64,000 nucleotides of DNA from Aquimarina atlantica. Lineage in GTDB: Bacteria > Bacteroidota > Bacteroidia > Flavobacteriales > Flavobacteriaceae. Numbering within the stretch: position 1 is the first letter of the stretch; every line of letters starts with the position of its first letter. Shown here piece by piece: positions 16,608 to 25,465 of this stretch. The stretch spans positions 366,889 through 430,888 of the forward strand of contig NZ_AQRA01000007.1 of the NCBI RefSeq assembly GCF_000626715.1, given 5' to 3'. Under the pieces are notes generated by a model. The model was not told where the DNA came from. It saw only the letters and a list, made by a program, of their open reading frames with translations, and did not search any database. A program made the translations under genes and the position numbers.

Positions 16608-17393
16608 TTAATTAGTATCTGGAGCGACATTGTCTGAGCCATTTCCTTTTCCTTCCGAGAGAGAGAACCCTATATTGATACCGATACCTAGCCAAAGCTT
16701 TTTATTGTATTTCCAATTTACTTCTTTATCATTATTACCTAAAAAATCTAGTCCAGAAAAAATTCCAAGGTTAATGTTTTTGTCAAAATGAAGAATCAAA
16801 CCAAATGAAGTAGAAAAAGCACTAGCAGTTCGTTCTTCAGTAACATCACTATTTTTATTATTTAGATTGATCGAAGAAAGACCAATACCAATAGAGGGTT
16901 CATATAACCAACGATCTTCGATTTTTTTATTGAATCTAAATTGAAAACCGATATTCATTCCAAAGTTTATATTCTGTTCGAAATCAAAATCACTTATTCT
17001 TATCTTAAAAGGAATAGTATAAAAACCTGCTCTAACACCTCTGAAATAGGAGTAGATTTGATTTGTAAATGTATTAAAGTCTTTTCTGCTCATGCTATGA
17101 TTAATTATAATGCCATCTTTTTCATAGAGCAACCGATTTAGTTTATATCCAGGGTCACCAGTAGTATCTGTATGGAATTTGTTTACCGTAAATATTATTG
17201 TATCATTTTTTTCATTTCCATCGGGTGAGGGTAGAATATTTATTACTTTGATTTTATACCCTTCTTTATAACTTATATTTGTGGTTTTATCCTTATAATT
17301 CGTGTTGAAAATATAGTTAGCTTGCAATTCTTGAGAAATACAATAATAAGTGCCAAGCAGGCTTATTGTTAGTAGTAATACAATTTTTTTCAT
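16608..17393 (-). CDS. Secreted beta-barrel-like protein, unknown function
   Basis: 261 residues with a signal peptide ending at CISQ. The C-terminal 150 residues alternate hydrophobic strands with charged turns (FGMNIGFQFRFNKK, EPSIGIGLSSINL, FGLILHFDKNINLGIFSGLDFLG, WLGIGINIGFSLSEG), suggesting a small outer-membrane beta barrel of the porin-like type. The last residues (GNGSDNVAPDTN) are hydrophilic, so it does not end in the usual aromatic residue. It lies beside the two-component system on the same strand, with a 66-base gap after the small membrane gene. It could be a target of that system, but no operator was seen directly upstream. Confidence 0.6.
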   Translation of the reverse strand: MKKIVLLLTISLLGTYYCISQELQANYIFNTNYKDKTTNISYKEGYKIKVINILPSPDGNEKNDTIIFTVNKFHTDTTGDPGYKLNRLLYEKDGIIINHSMSRKDFNTFTNQIYSYFRGVRAGFYTIPFKIRISDFDFEQNINFGMNIGFQFRFNKKIEDRWLYEPSIGIGLSSINLNNKNSDVTEERTASAFSTSFGLILHFDKNINLGIFSGLDFLGNNDKEVNWKYNKKLWLGIGINIGFSLSEGKGNGSDNVAPDTN

Positions 17394-17459
17394 GAGTATG
17401 AGTGTTTAATATATTATAAATCCACATTGAAGATGTAGTAAAAAGATTCTTAGAGTTTT

Positions 17460-17795
17460 TTAACTTGTTCCAGAATTTTTGTTAGAACCTGGTGTTAATA
17501 ACCCTGCAATCGCACCAATTGCTGTAGAAGCAGTAGCGATTAAAATGTCTGGTACATCAAAATTCTCATTGATTTTATCCTGGCTGGTTAGTATAATTAC
17601 CCCAACACAAATGGTGAGTACAATAATTCCAAGAAATAGAACTACAAGTCTATAAATGAGTTTATCATTGAACCATGGTTCAGATTTAAACTTTTTGATT
17701 GCGGCTACAGGATCTGACTTAAACTCTTGTTGAAGTGTAGCATCTTTTTCGAGAACGGTTTTAAATTGATTGAAAGAACGGACTTTGTTTTGCAT
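17460..17795 (-). CDS. Small membrane protein, unknown function
   Basis: 111 residues: a hydrophilic N-terminal half, a membrane segment at about 48-70 (LIYRLVVLFLGIIVLTICVGVIIL), then a second weaker one (ILIATASTAIGAIAGLLTPG). No family is recognised. Forty-seven bases upstream is a palindromic site (17843-17863) nearly identical to one upstream of the unknown gene at 20423-20890. The two genes flank a NarL-type two-component system on the same strand, which suggests that they are its targets. Confidence 0.6.
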   Translation of the reverse strand: MQNKVRSFNQFKTVLEKDATLQQEFKSDPVAAIKKFKSEPWFNDKLIYRLVVLFLGIIVLTICVGVIILTSQDKINENFDVPDILIATASTAIGAIAGLLTPGSNKNSGTS

Positions 17796-17842
17796 GACTT
17801 AATGTTTTATTCCAAATCTACCTCACAATCAAGCACAAAAAA

Positions 17843-17863
17843 ATACCCATAGCAGGGTATATT
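17843..17863. promoter_or_regulatory. Putative response-regulator operator, site 1
   Basis: ATACCC-ATAGCA-GGGTAT followed by ATT. The 7-2-7 inverted layout (TACCCAT AG CAGGGTA) resembles the binding geometry of NarL-type regulators. A matching site occurs at 20953-20973; 17 of 21 positions agree. It lies between the response-regulator gene and the small membrane gene. Confidence 0.5.
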
Positions 17864-17885
17864 TATCTTCTAAAGGAAGGATTAT

Positions 17886-18512
17886 CTAAAAATCATACTT
17901 TTTTTCGATGGCATACCGTAATAATTCTCCTTTACCATGAAGACCTAGTTTACGTATAATGTTTTTACGGTGGGTTTCTACAGTAGATACCGAATTAAAA
18001 CGAATAGTAGCGATTTCTGATGAGGTCTTTCCTTGCCCGATGAGTGTTAGGATTTCCCGTTCACTTTTTGATAATAGTTGTTTTTTAGGAGCTTGTTTAG
18101 CATCTTTAGAGAAGAGCTTTGGGTCTATGGCGGCATCAAAATAAGTCTCTCCTTTTGTAACTTGTTGTATTGCTGTTAACACTTCATCCAAAGGGGAGTT
18201 TTTAAGTAAATATCCAGAAGCTCCTGCTTCGATCATTTGTCGAACAGCATCTTCTTGATCAAACATAGAGAAGGCAATAACTTTGGTATGAGGAAATTCT
18301 TTTTTTATGATTTTGGTAGCTGCAATACCATCAATTTTTGGCATTCTGATATCGGTAAGTACAACTTTAGGTTGTTTTCTTCTTACGATGTTAAGTAGCT
18401 CCTCTCCATCATTAGCCATACCAACAATACTAATTTCTTCTTCATACCGAAGAAGAAGTTCTACACCATCAATAAGAGATTGGTGATCTTCTGCAATAGC
18501 TACTGTGATCAT
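17886..18512 (-). CDS. NarL/FixJ-type response regulator
   Basis: 208 residues. The receiver domain is at 1-120, with phospho-acceptor Asp54 (VVLTDIRMP) and acidic pocket residues near 8-9 (AEDH). A LuxR-type HTH is at about 145-205 (LSKSEREILTLIGQGKTSSEIA, STVETHRKNIIRKLGL). Its start codon overlaps the end of the histidine kinase gene by four bases (ATGA), so the two are translationally coupled. It probably binds the paired 7-2-7 palindromes at 17843 and 20953. The stimulus is unknown. Confidence 0.95.
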   Translation of the reverse strand: MITVAIAEDHQSLIDGVELLLRYEEEISIVGMANDGEELLNIVRRKQPKVVLTDIRMPKIDGIAATKIIKKEFPHTKVIAFSMFDQEDAVRQMIEAGASGYLLKNSPLDEVLTAIQQVTKGETYFDAAIDPKLFSKDAKQAPKKQLLSKSEREILTLIGQGKTSSEIATIRFNSVSTVETHRKNIIRKLGLHGKGELLRYAIEKKYDF

Positions 18513-20389
18513 ATAGGTATATTTATGATAATATTAGTTCCTTTTCCTATAGTAGAATCAATCTCAAAGGTACCTTCGAGATGTTCTACTCGTTTTTCAA
18601 TATTTCTTAATCCCATCCCTTCTTTTTTTGGTAGTATTTTGGCATCGAAGCCTTTACCATTATCTTCTATGATAATATTTAAAAGAGAATCATGATTGGT
18701 TAAAGAGATATGTATTTCTGAAGCTTTGGCATGTTTAATAGCATTGGTAATGAGCTCCTGTATCATTCTAAAGATTGATATTTCTAATGCATTATCCAAT
18801 CGTTCCTCAAGTCCATAATCTTGTATCTCGATGTGCAAACCATCTCCATTGGATACTTGTTTTGCTAATTTTTTTATTGCGGGAAGCAGCCCTTGATTTG
18901 CCATTACTCCACTATTTTTCTCATGAGCGATAGTGCGTACTTTTTGATAGGCTTCATCTAACAGTGCATTCGTTTTGGTATATAATTCTTCTATATGTTC
19001 AACTTTGGGGTTGTCCTTATTGTTTTGCAAATGTTGAAAATGAAGTTTAACAGTTGCTAGTGTACTTCCCAGGTTGTCATGTAATTCATTAGCCAGGCGT
19101 TGTCGTTCTTTCTCTTGCCCGGATATCATAGCATCGATAGCAGAGAGTTCTTGTTCTTTAAGCAGCTTTTCTGTTTTTTGGATTTCGATCTCTCGTTCTT
19201 GCTCTGCGATACGTTGTTTGCGTTTGGTGTTTTTATATAAGAGAAATACAAATATTGAACCCACAAGGATAAGAGAAAGCGACCCTATTAGTAAATTTCT
19301 ATTTTGTATTCGACTGGCTTCAGATTTTAAATTAGTATTAAGAAGCTGAACTATTTTCTTTTCTTTTTCTGCGGTTTGGTATTTGACTTCAATTTCATTT
19401 AATGCTATTGCCTTTTTATATTCGTTTAAGGAATCTGTATATTTGATAAATCGATCATTATAGAAAAAAGCACTATCGTATTTTTTTAGATTTCTATAAT
19501 TTTTAGAAAGAAGAGAAGAAAGTTTAGATAATTTTAAAAAACTGTTTTTGGGAAGTTTGATTTTTGCAGCTTTTAGATAATAACTTTTGGCAGTTTCATG
19601 TTTTTTCTTAATAGAATATGAAATACCAATATTAGTGTTTACTCCAAACATTTCTACTTTTGCATAGTTGTGAGGGGTGTCTTTAAAAATCCTTAATGCT
19701 TTTTGGTAATAGTGTAATGCACTATCACTTTGCTTATGAAAATATGCGAAATTTGCTCCGATATGCATATATATTTTACCTTCAATGAAACGATTTTTAC
19801 CTTTTTTTGCAATTGAGATAATGTCTTTGTACGCTTTAATGTGTTCTTTTTGAGTAGCACTAGTGTTTACAGTAGTTTTATAGAATTTTAATGTTGCTTT
19901 TTCTCCATTAAATCGCATATGTTTTTGATATATTTTAAAATATTCTGAAAAAAGCTGCATTGCTTTTCTATTTTTATATAATAATTCTATAATTTTTTTT
20001 GTTGAAAAACAGACTAATGTAGAATCTCTTTGAATTAAAGAAAGTTGTAAAGCTTCTTGATATTTGTTGTAAGCTAATGAGTCTTTAGGTATATTCTGCA
20101 AAAGATACTGATCTCCTTTTATTAACAAGCTTAAAATATTAGCAAAAGAAGTTCCATAATTATTGTTTTGAAATTCAAACTTTTCTAAGGATCCTTTTTT
20201 TAGTACGAGTATATCCCATTTTAAAAGTTTTTTTTCTTGAGGGTTTCTTACTGAATCTAGTATTTTTTCTGCTTCATTTAATTGATAATTCCCTATATAA
20301 AATAAAGCTTTTCTCGACAAATTTTTATGTTGAGAAAAGCTCTTTCCTATAGTTAGAAAAATAACTAATAATAAGTAGTATTTGTACAT
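18509..20389 (-). CDS. TPR-containing sensor histidine kinase (HisKA_3)
   Basis: 626 residues. A signal-anchor N-terminus is followed by TPR-like helices up to about 320 (HYYQKALRIFKD, SYYLKAAKIKLP), then a coiled coil and a membrane segment at about 365-385 (LLIGSLSLILVGSIFVFLLY). The HisKA_3 box (NELHDNLGSTLATVK) has His about 437, and an HATPase_c domain follows at about 530-626 (ELITNAIKHAK, DNGKGFD, GMGLRNIEKRVEHLEG). This periplasmic-TPR architecture is common in Flavobacteriaceae. It is first in the pair with the response regulator (four-base overlap). The signal it senses is unknown. Confidence 0.93.
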   Translation of the reverse strand: MYKYYLLLVIFLTIGKSFSQHKNLSRKALFYIGNYQLNEAEKILDSVRNPQEKKLLKWDILVLKKGSLEKFEFQNNNYGTSFANILSLLIKGDQYLLQNIPKDSLAYNKYQEALQLSLIQRDSTLVCFSTKKIIELLYKNRKAMQLFSEYFKIYQKHMRFNGEKATLKFYKTTVNTSATQKEHIKAYKDIISIAKKGKNRFIEGKIYMHIGANFAYFHKQSDSALHYYQKALRIFKDTPHNYAKVEMFGVNTNIGISYSIKKKHETAKSYYLKAAKIKLPKNSFLKLSKLSSLLSKNYRNLKKYDSAFFYNDRFIKYTDSLNEYKKAIALNEIEVKYQTAEKEKKIVQLLNTNLKSEASRIQNRNLLIGSLSLILVGSIFVFLLYKNTKRKQRIAEQEREIEIQKTEKLLKEQELSAIDAMISGQEKERQRLANELHDNLGSTLATVKLHFQHLQNNKDNPKVEHIEELYTKTNALLDEAYQKVRTIAHEKNSGVMANQGLLPAIKKLAKQVSNGDGLHIEIQDYGLEERLDNALEISIFRMIQELITNAIKHAKASEIHISLTNHDSLLNIIIEDNGKGFDAKILPKKEGMGLRNIEKRVEHLEGTFEIDSTIGKGTNIIINIPI

Positions 20390-20422
20390 TTTGTAATCTA
20401 TACGATTTTACATTAATTATCT

Positions 20423-20890
20423 TTATATAACATAAAACTTACAAATATGATTTCCTAGATCTATAACAATGGTTTCTTTTTCTCCATTTTTTCTTGTAAT
20501 AGAAAAGGTATTAGGGATTGTGATATCTATAATGTTTTCTGGTTTTAAGATGGCACCAGTCTTTTTTACATAAGTACTTTGCTTCGGTGATGAATATTGA
20601 GTGTTAGGATCTTTAAGGGGATTGGTTAAAATTTCTAACTCTATTTTCCCTGGAACTGTTGGCTTACCATGAGTTATTTGCGTACCTATGCTTTTTTCTA
20701 AATGATATTCTTCAGGTGTTTCGCCTTTGTTGATCAATATAATTTTTCCGTGAGTTATTTCAAAAGCTGTTTCAGAATGAAATTTGAATTTACAAGCAAT
20801 AACAAAATCTTGAAGGATGCCAATATGGATTGATTGGTAATCGTTTCTTTTTGAATCTATTACTAAAAATAAGTGTTCGTTTAGTTTCAT
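20423..20890 (-). CDS. Unknown cytoplasmic protein near two-component genes
   Basis: 155 residues, no signal peptide, predicted mostly beta strands (FLVIDSKRN, IHIGILQDFVIACKF, GKIILINKGETPEEY, GKIELEILTNPL). I recognise no family. It precedes the histidine kinase by 33 bases on the same strand and may head the operon. A site nearly identical to the one at 17843 lies 62 bases upstream of its start (20953-20973), so autoregulation of the whole kinase operon through this gene's promoter is plausible. Confidence 0.6.
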   Translation of the reverse strand: MKLNEHLFLVIDSKRNDYQSIHIGILQDFVIACKFKFHSETAFEITHGKIILINKGETPEEYHLEKSIGTQITHGKPTVPGKIELEILTNPLKDPNTQYSSPKQSTYVKKTGAILKPENIIDITIPNTFSITRKNGEKETIVIDLGNHICKFYVI

Positions 20891-20952
20891 AATATTAATG
20901 TTTTTAAGTTATTTAGTTACTTCAAAACTCTTAAAAAAGAGATCGTTAATCC

Positions 20953-20973
20953 ATACCCAATACAAGGTATATT
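20953..20973. promoter_or_regulatory. Putative response-regulator operator, site 2
   Basis: ATACCCA-ATACA-AGGTATATT has the same outer bases and 7-2-7 geometry as the site at 17843-17863. It lies 62 bases upstream of the gene that heads the histidine kinase group. Confidence 0.5.
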
Positions 20974-21076
20974 ACCCTAATGGTTCAAAAAAACCAAAAA
21001 GACAGATAGGTTACATACCAATAGAGTAGTAACCAAAATGCAACTATTTTGACTGAATTCTAGGGGTGAATATGGT

Positions 21077-21268
21077 TTACTCGGGTTGTAAATACGTTTT
21101 TAACGCAAAAAGCAACAAAATAAAGATAATAAAACCAATGAGAATGAAAAGACTACCTTTATAATATTTGCGATGTAGTTTGATATCTTTTCGATAGCTA
21201 AATATCATTAAGATGACAAATGCTACTACAAAAAATCCTGCAAATATTAACTGCCCCTGACTAAACAT
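21077..21268 (-). CDS. 63-residue membrane protein, unknown function
   Basis: Two hydrophobic segments (about 7-23 and 42-58) separated by a basic loop (YRKDIKLHRKYYKGS), so both ends probably face the same side. Small proteins of this kind are common next to nucleotide pyrophosphatase genes in related genomes, but I name no family. The start ATG at 21268 follows a minus-strand TATCTTTG (21294-21287) that matches the -7 consensus. It is divergent from the MazG-like gene, 44 bases away. Confidence 0.65.
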   Translation of the reverse strand: MFSQGQLIFAGFFVVAFVILMIFSYRKDIKLHRKYYKGSLFILIGFIIFILLLFALKTYLQPE

Positions 21269-21312
21269 AAATTGTTATTTTTACGGCAAAGATAATCTAT
21301 AAAAATATACTG

Positions 21313-21699
21313 ATGAAAGATAAAATTGCTGCGGTACAAGAATTTCATACCTCATTTAAACTAGGATATAAAAACGAACCTATAGCAGATTTGGGTGAAG
21401 CTAAAAATACACTTCGATTTAACTTGATGAAAGAGGAAAATGAAGAATATTTCGAGGCTGCTCAAAACAATGATTTGGTAGAAGTTGCTGATGCTTTGGG
21501 GGATATGTTATATATATTGTGTGGTACTATTATCGAGCATGGTATGCAGCATAAGATAGAAGAAGTGTTTAATGAAATCCAACGTAGTAATATGAGTAAA
21601 CTAGGCGAAGATGGACAACCTATTTACAGAGAGGATGGTAAAGTACTTAAAGGGCCTAATTATTTTAAACCCAATATTAAAGAAATCTTAGACCGATAA
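21313..21699 (+). CDS. MazG-like nucleotide pyrophosphohydrolase
   Basis: 128 residues, all-helical. The MazG/all-alpha NTP-PPase metal-binding pattern is visible: EENEEYFEA (about 38-46) and EVADALGDMLYI (about 57-68), supplying the Glu/Asp cluster for Mg2+. Such enzymes hydrolyse nucleoside triphosphates to monophosphate plus pyrophosphate and may clean the nucleotide pool. The C-terminal SNMSKLGEDGQPIYREDGKV extension is typical of the phosphoribosyl-ATP pyrophosphohydrolase-like subgroup. A 15-base-arm terminator shared with ilvE follows directly. Confidence 0.85.
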   Translation: MKDKIAAVQEFHTSFKLGYKNEPIADLGEAKNTLRFNLMKEENEEYFEAAQNNDLVEVADALGDMLYILCGTIIEHGMQHKIEEVFNEIQRSNMSKLGEDGQPIYREDGKVLKGPNYFKPNIKEILDR

Positions 21700-21700
21700 A

Positions 21701-21734
21701 AAAATCCCGAAGAATATATTCTTCGGGATTTTTT
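21701..21734. terminator. Bidirectional terminator between MazG-like and ilvE genes
   Basis: Perfect 15-base arms AAAATCCCGAAGAAT / ATTCTTCGGGATTTT around a two-base loop, with A-run and T-run on either side. Serves both convergent genes. Confidence 0.92.
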
Positions 21735-21774
21735 ATTAGAAATGATTCGTAATTTTGAATTCGTAATTCAAAAA

Positions 21775-22842
21775 TTACACTTTATATCTCCAGCTAAAAG
21801 TATCTTCGGCTTTATTGTATTGAATATCCATTAGTGCTTTCTTGAAATAAGAAGCATAAGAATTTTCTTGCTTTTCGATTTCGTAATGCTCTCCTTTATA
21901 TCCAAATGCTTTTACAGGACTCACCACAGCAGCAGTTCCCGCACCAAAAACTTCTTTTAAACTTCCGTTTTTTGCAGCTTCTACAATTTCGCTAACCTTA
22001 ACAGGTCGTACATCTACTTTAATGCCTTCTTTTTCGGCAATAGTAATCAAACTTTTACGAGTGACTCCATCAAGAATTCTATCACTAACAGGAGCTGTAA
22101 GTAAAGTGTCATTAACTCTAAAGAACACATTCATTGTTCCTGCCTCTTCCATATATTCATGAGTATTAGCATCGGTCCAGATCACTTGTTGATACCCTTG
22201 TTCTTGCGCTAGTTTTGTTGGGTAGAATTGCCCAGCATAGTTTCCTGCAGCTTTTGCATATCCAAAACCTCCGTTAGCAGAACGACTAAATTTTTCTGCA
22301 ACCAATACGCTTACATCTCCACTATAATAGGATTGAGCAGGTGAACATATGATCATAAACTTATATTCATCTGCTTCAGAAGCAGAAACACTTGCCTGGG
22401 TTGCAATCACAAAAGGGCGTATGTATAATGAATTTCCGTAACCAGGTTTAATCCATTCGTTATCTAATTTTAACAAGGCGTTTAACCCTTCAAAAAAGTA
22501 ATCTTCAGGAAATTCTGGTATAGCCAAACGTTCTGCAGATATATTGATACGTTTAAAATTTTCGTCAGGTCTGAACAAAAAAGTATCTCCATTATCATCT
22601 TTATATGCTTTCATCCCTTCAAAAACTGCCTGGCCATAATGAAAAACACGAGCAGAAGGTTCCATAGTGAGTGGACCATAAGGAACAATTTCTGGAGTTT
22701 GCCATTCTCCATTCACATAATCACAGACGAACATATGATCTGTAAAAATTTTCCCGAAATTAAGATTTTCAAAATCTACTTGTCCAATTTTGGACTCACT
22801 TACTTCACTAATTTTCAAGGCTTGAGAAATTGTGTTTTTCAT
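21775..22842 (-). CDS. ilvE: Branched-chain amino acid aminotransferase
   Basis: 355 residues, a fold-type IV PLP enzyme. The N-terminal motif FHYGQAVFEGMKAY is present, the PLP lysine is in GYAKAAGNYAG (Lys about 197), and EEAGTMNVFF and TPVSD/ILDGVTR segments follow as in family II branched-chain aminotransferases. It transfers the amino group between glutamate and the 2-oxo acids of leucine, isoleucine and valine. A convergent terminator ends it. The nearest promoter-like -7 element on its strand is about 250 bases upstream (23097-23090), leaving a long leader. Confidence 0.95.
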   Translation of the reverse strand: MKNTISQALKISEVSESKIGQVDFENLNFGKIFTDHMFVCDYVNGEWQTPEIVPYGPLTMEPSARVFHYGQAVFEGMKAYKDDNGDTFLFRPDENFKRINISAERLAIPEFPEDYFFEGLNALLKLDNEWIKPGYGNSLYIRPFVIATQASVSASEADEYKFMIICSPAQSYYSGDVSVLVAEKFSRSANGGFGYAKAAGNYAGQFYPTKLAQEQGYQQVIWTDANTHEYMEEAGTMNVFFRVNDTLLTAPVSDRILDGVTRKSLITIAEKEGIKVDVRPVKVSEIVEAAKNGSLKEVFGAGTAAVVSPVKAFGYKGEHYEIEKQENSYASYFKKALMDIQYNKAEDTFSWRYKV

Positions 22843-23165
22843 TTGTTTCAGTCGTTTTAATTATTTTACATTACATTGATTAAGAGGTTAAGAATGAGTG
22901 TAACCACCACATACTATAAGTAAGAGATTTAAATAGTTACTTTGAATAAAAGAATATCTAAATTTCTTAATGTTTGTTTTACCTGGTTTATCTTTTAAAA
23001 GTTAATGATAGCACTATGCTTTTTTACAGCTTGTTATCATATTCTTTGTCTCAAAACCAAAGGAATACTAACATCCTTTTAATACACTACAAAAATACCC
23101 TTTTCTTATAAAATAAGAATTTTAAAAATGTTTAATTTTGCAAAACATATAGATAATAAAGGATT
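22843..23165. other. 323-base gap between ilvE and the DUF4920 gene
   Basis: Contains a minus-strand TATTTTTG at 23097-23090 (possible ilvE promoter) and a plus-strand TAATTTTG at 23133. On the minus strand, an eight-codon frame (23074-23051) reading Met-Leu-Val-Phe-Leu-Trp-Phe-stop lies in the putative ilvE leader. No strong terminator hairpin was seen after it, so an attenuator is speculative. Confidence 0.35.
23133..23140 (+). promoter_or_regulatory. Bacteroidetes -7 promoter element for the DUF4920 gene
   Basis: TAATTTTG, a full TAnnTTTG match, 25 bases before the ATG at 23166. Confidence 0.5.
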
Positions 23166-23672
23166 ATGAAAAAAAATGCACTGTTTTTTGTAGGATTGTT
23201 AGTTCTAATAGGTTGTAATTCATCGACTAAGACAGAAAACTTTTTTTCTGTTAACGATATTTCAGGTGAAAATTATAAAAGTTTTGGTAATAAAGTATCT
23301 TCAGACCAGATATATAATAAAGATGCAATAGCAGAAAAATATGAAAATTTAAAAGAAGGAGATACTGTAGCAGTCGCTTTTTCGAGTACAGTAAATGCTG
23401 TTTGTAAGGCTAAAGGCTGTTGGATGAAAGTAGCTTTGGATAATGATAAAGAAACTATGGTGAAGTTTAAAGATTACGGTTTCTTTGTGCCAAAGAACAT
23501 AGAAAATGATACTATCATTGTCCAGGGTAAGGCATTTGTGATTGAGATGTCTGTAGACGAACAACGCCATTTTGCCAGTGATGCAGGAAAAACCGAAGAA
23601 GAAATTGCCAGTATTACGACTCCTAAGAAAACGTATTCTTTTGTAGCAGAAGGTGTTTTGATAAAAGAATAA
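23166..23672 (+). CDS. DUF4920 lipoprotein
   Basis: 168 residues with lipobox LIGC (Cys17) and a DUF4920 domain containing the CKAKGCWM motif (two Cys about residues 79-84) and the HFASDAGK segment near the C-terminus. The family is common in Bacteroidetes. The Cys pair suggests metal or redox chemistry, but no function is established. Its stop codon overlaps the MnmD gene start by one base, so the two are co-transcribed; whether this reflects function or packing is unclear. Confidence 0.85.
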   Translation: MKKNALFFVGLLVLIGCNSSTKTENFFSVNDISGENYKSFGNKVSSDQIYNKDAIAEKYENLKEGDTVAVAFSSTVNAVCKAKGCWMKVALDNDKETMVKFKDYGFFVPKNIENDTIIVQGKAFVIEMSVDEQRHFASDAGKTEEEIASITTPKKTYSFVAEGVLIKE

Positions 23673-24364
23673 TGCAAGAAGAAATACAACGTAAAATTAT
23701 TACCACTGCAGATGGTTCAAAAACCATTCATTTGCCAGAATTGAATGAGCATTACCATTCTAAACATGGTGCAATTAATGAAGCAAAACATGTATTTATA
23801 AAAAGTGGATTTGATCATGTTCTGAGTAAAAATGGGTCTGATTCTCTGGATATCATGGAGATGGGTTTTGGAACGGGGCTAAATGCTTTTATAACATTTC
23901 TTGAAGCAGAAAAAATTAACGTACCAATTTATTATGTTGGAGTAGAAGGATATCCGGTAGCCCTATCCGAGGCCAAACTAATGAATTATCCCGAAATGCT
24001 TGCTGTAAAAGAAAAACAACCGGTTTTTGATGCAATGCATCAATCTTTATGGGAATTGCCAGTAGACATCACCTCGAACTTTAAACTCGTTAAGCGTAAG
24101 CAGTTTTTTGCAGATATAACAGATAAAAATGGTTTTGATTTAATCTATTTTGATGCTTTTGGAGCTAGGGTACAACCCGAACTTTGGACAATAGAGATAT
24201 TTAGAAAGATGTATGAAGCACTTCGTTCGAGAGGAGTCCTGGTTACTTATTCGGCAAAAGGTAGTGTAAGACGTGCAATGCAAGAGGTAGGTTTTGTGGT
24301 AGAAAGACTTCCTGGGCCACCAGGAAAACGAGAAATGCTTAGAGCGACAAAAGTAGAATCATAA
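23672..24364 (+). CDS. mnmD: tRNA 5-methylaminomethyl-2-thiouridine methyltransferase MnmD
   Basis: 230 residues, a Rossmann-type SAM methyltransferase with motif I as EMGFGTGLNAF (about 67-77), the conserved YFDAFGARVQPELWT segment and the C-terminal LPGPPGKREMLRA stretch. It corresponds to the methyltransferase half of E. coli MnmC. It would complete mnm5s2U34 in the wobble position of some tRNAs; the oxidase half is absent, as usual for stand-alone MnmD. It overlaps the DUF4920 gene by one base. Confidence 0.92.
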   Translation: MQEEIQRKIITTADGSKTIHLPELNEHYHSKHGAINEAKHVFIKSGFDHVLSKNGSDSLDIMEMGFGTGLNAFITFLEAEKINVPIYYVGVEGYPVALSEAKLMNYPEMLAVKEKQPVFDAMHQSLWELPVDITSNFKLVKRKQFFADITDKNGFDLIYFDAFGARVQPELWTIEIFRKMYEALRSRGVLVTYSAKGSVRRAMQEVGFVVERLPGPPGKREMLRATKVES

Positions 24365-24496
24365 ATATACTATTTATTAGGAAGTTAGAAGAATACTAAA
24401 CGTATGTTAAAGCTATAATAAAGAGATAGGTTTTATTATAAGTCGGTAGTATTTTGCAATAAATTAATTATCTAATAATTACTAAAAATTAGACAT

Positions 24497-25414
24497 GTGA
24501 AAGTTTTAATTACTGGTGCAACAGGTTTGGTAGGTCAGGAAATAGTTAATCTGTGCCATCAATCTGGGATCGAAGTAAACTACCTCACCACTAGTAAAGA
24601 CAAGCTAAGTTCTAAAACGAACTATACAGGTTACTTTTGGGACCCCAAAAAGGGCGAAATCGATATCAATTGTTTTGATGATGTCGAAGTGATTATTAAT
24701 CTAGTTGGGGCGACAGTAGCAAAACGATGGACATCTTCTTATAAAAAAGAAATATTAGAAAGTAGGACACATACTGCTTCTTTTATTTTAGAATCTTTAA
24801 AAAACACAAAACATTCGGTTCGTCATATTGTTTCTGCTAGTGCTATCGGGATATATCCAGATTCTTTTCAGAATTATTATACAGAAGATGCTCCAGAGCG
24901 TGACACTGGATTTTTAGGAGAAGTAGTTACCCAATGGGAGGATGCTGTCTTGCAGTTTAAAACGTTAGATATAGAAGTTAGTTTACTTCGTATTGGATTG
25001 GTTTTGTCTGAGAAAGGAGGGGCTTTTCCTAAAATGGTAAAACCTATTCGATTTGGAATGGGAGCTTTTTTTGGAAACGGAAAACAATGGCAAAGCTGGA
25101 TTCATGTTCATGATCTGGCCCGCATGTTTATGTTTGTCATAGAAGAAGAGCTAACAGGAGTTTTTAATGCAGTGGCCCCTAATCCTGTTTCTAACAAAAA
25201 ATTAATGAATACTATAGCAGAGAAATTAGATAAAAAAATAATTTTACCTAATGTGCCAAGACTAACAATGAAATTATTTCTTGGAGAAATGCACAGCCTT
25301 TTATTTTCTAGTCAGCGTGTTAGTAGTAGTAAGATTTCTACTGCAGGATTTGATTTTAACTTTGATAATATAGCTTCAGCAGTAGACGTACTTATTGATA
25401 AAGAGCGTAGATAA
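24497..25414 (+). CDS. NAD(P)-dependent epimerase-like protein (TIGR01777/YfcH)
   Basis: 305 residues starting at a GTG (24497), with no in-frame ATG nearby. The Rossmann glycine motif GATGLVGQE is at 7-15, and the SASAIGIYP segment with catalytic-type Tyr is near 115. The family-specific LLRIGLVLSEKGGAFPKM and GSGKQWQSWIHVHDLARMF-like region (here GNGKQWQSWIHVHD) places it in the YfcH/SDR39U1 group. Substrate and role are unknown. The gene is monocistronic with a terminator after it. Confidence 0.9.
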   Translation: MKVLITGATGLVGQEIVNLCHQSGIEVNYLTTSKDKLSSKTNYTGYFWDPKKGEIDINCFDDVEVIINLVGATVAKRWTSSYKKEILESRTHTASFILESLKNTKHSVRHIVSASAIGIYPDSFQNYYTEDAPERDTGFLGEVVTQWEDAVLQFKTLDIEVSLLRIGLVLSEKGGAFPKMVKPIRFGMGAFFGNGKQWQSWIHVHDLARMFMFVIEEELTGVFNAVAPNPVSNKKLMNTIAEKLDKKIILPNVPRLTMKLFLGEMHSLLFSSQRVSSSKISTAGFDFNFDNIASAVDVLIDKERR

Positions 25415-25416
25415 AA

Positions 25417-25447
25417 AAACCGATACTCTTATGGTACCGGTTTATAG
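25417..25447 (+). terminator. Terminator after the YfcH-like gene
   Basis: Imperfect stem AAACCG-a-TAC / GTA-c-CGGTTT with one mismatch and a T-rich tail, between convergent genes. Confidence 0.65.
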
Positions 25448-25465
25448 TTTTTATAAAAAACAGGG

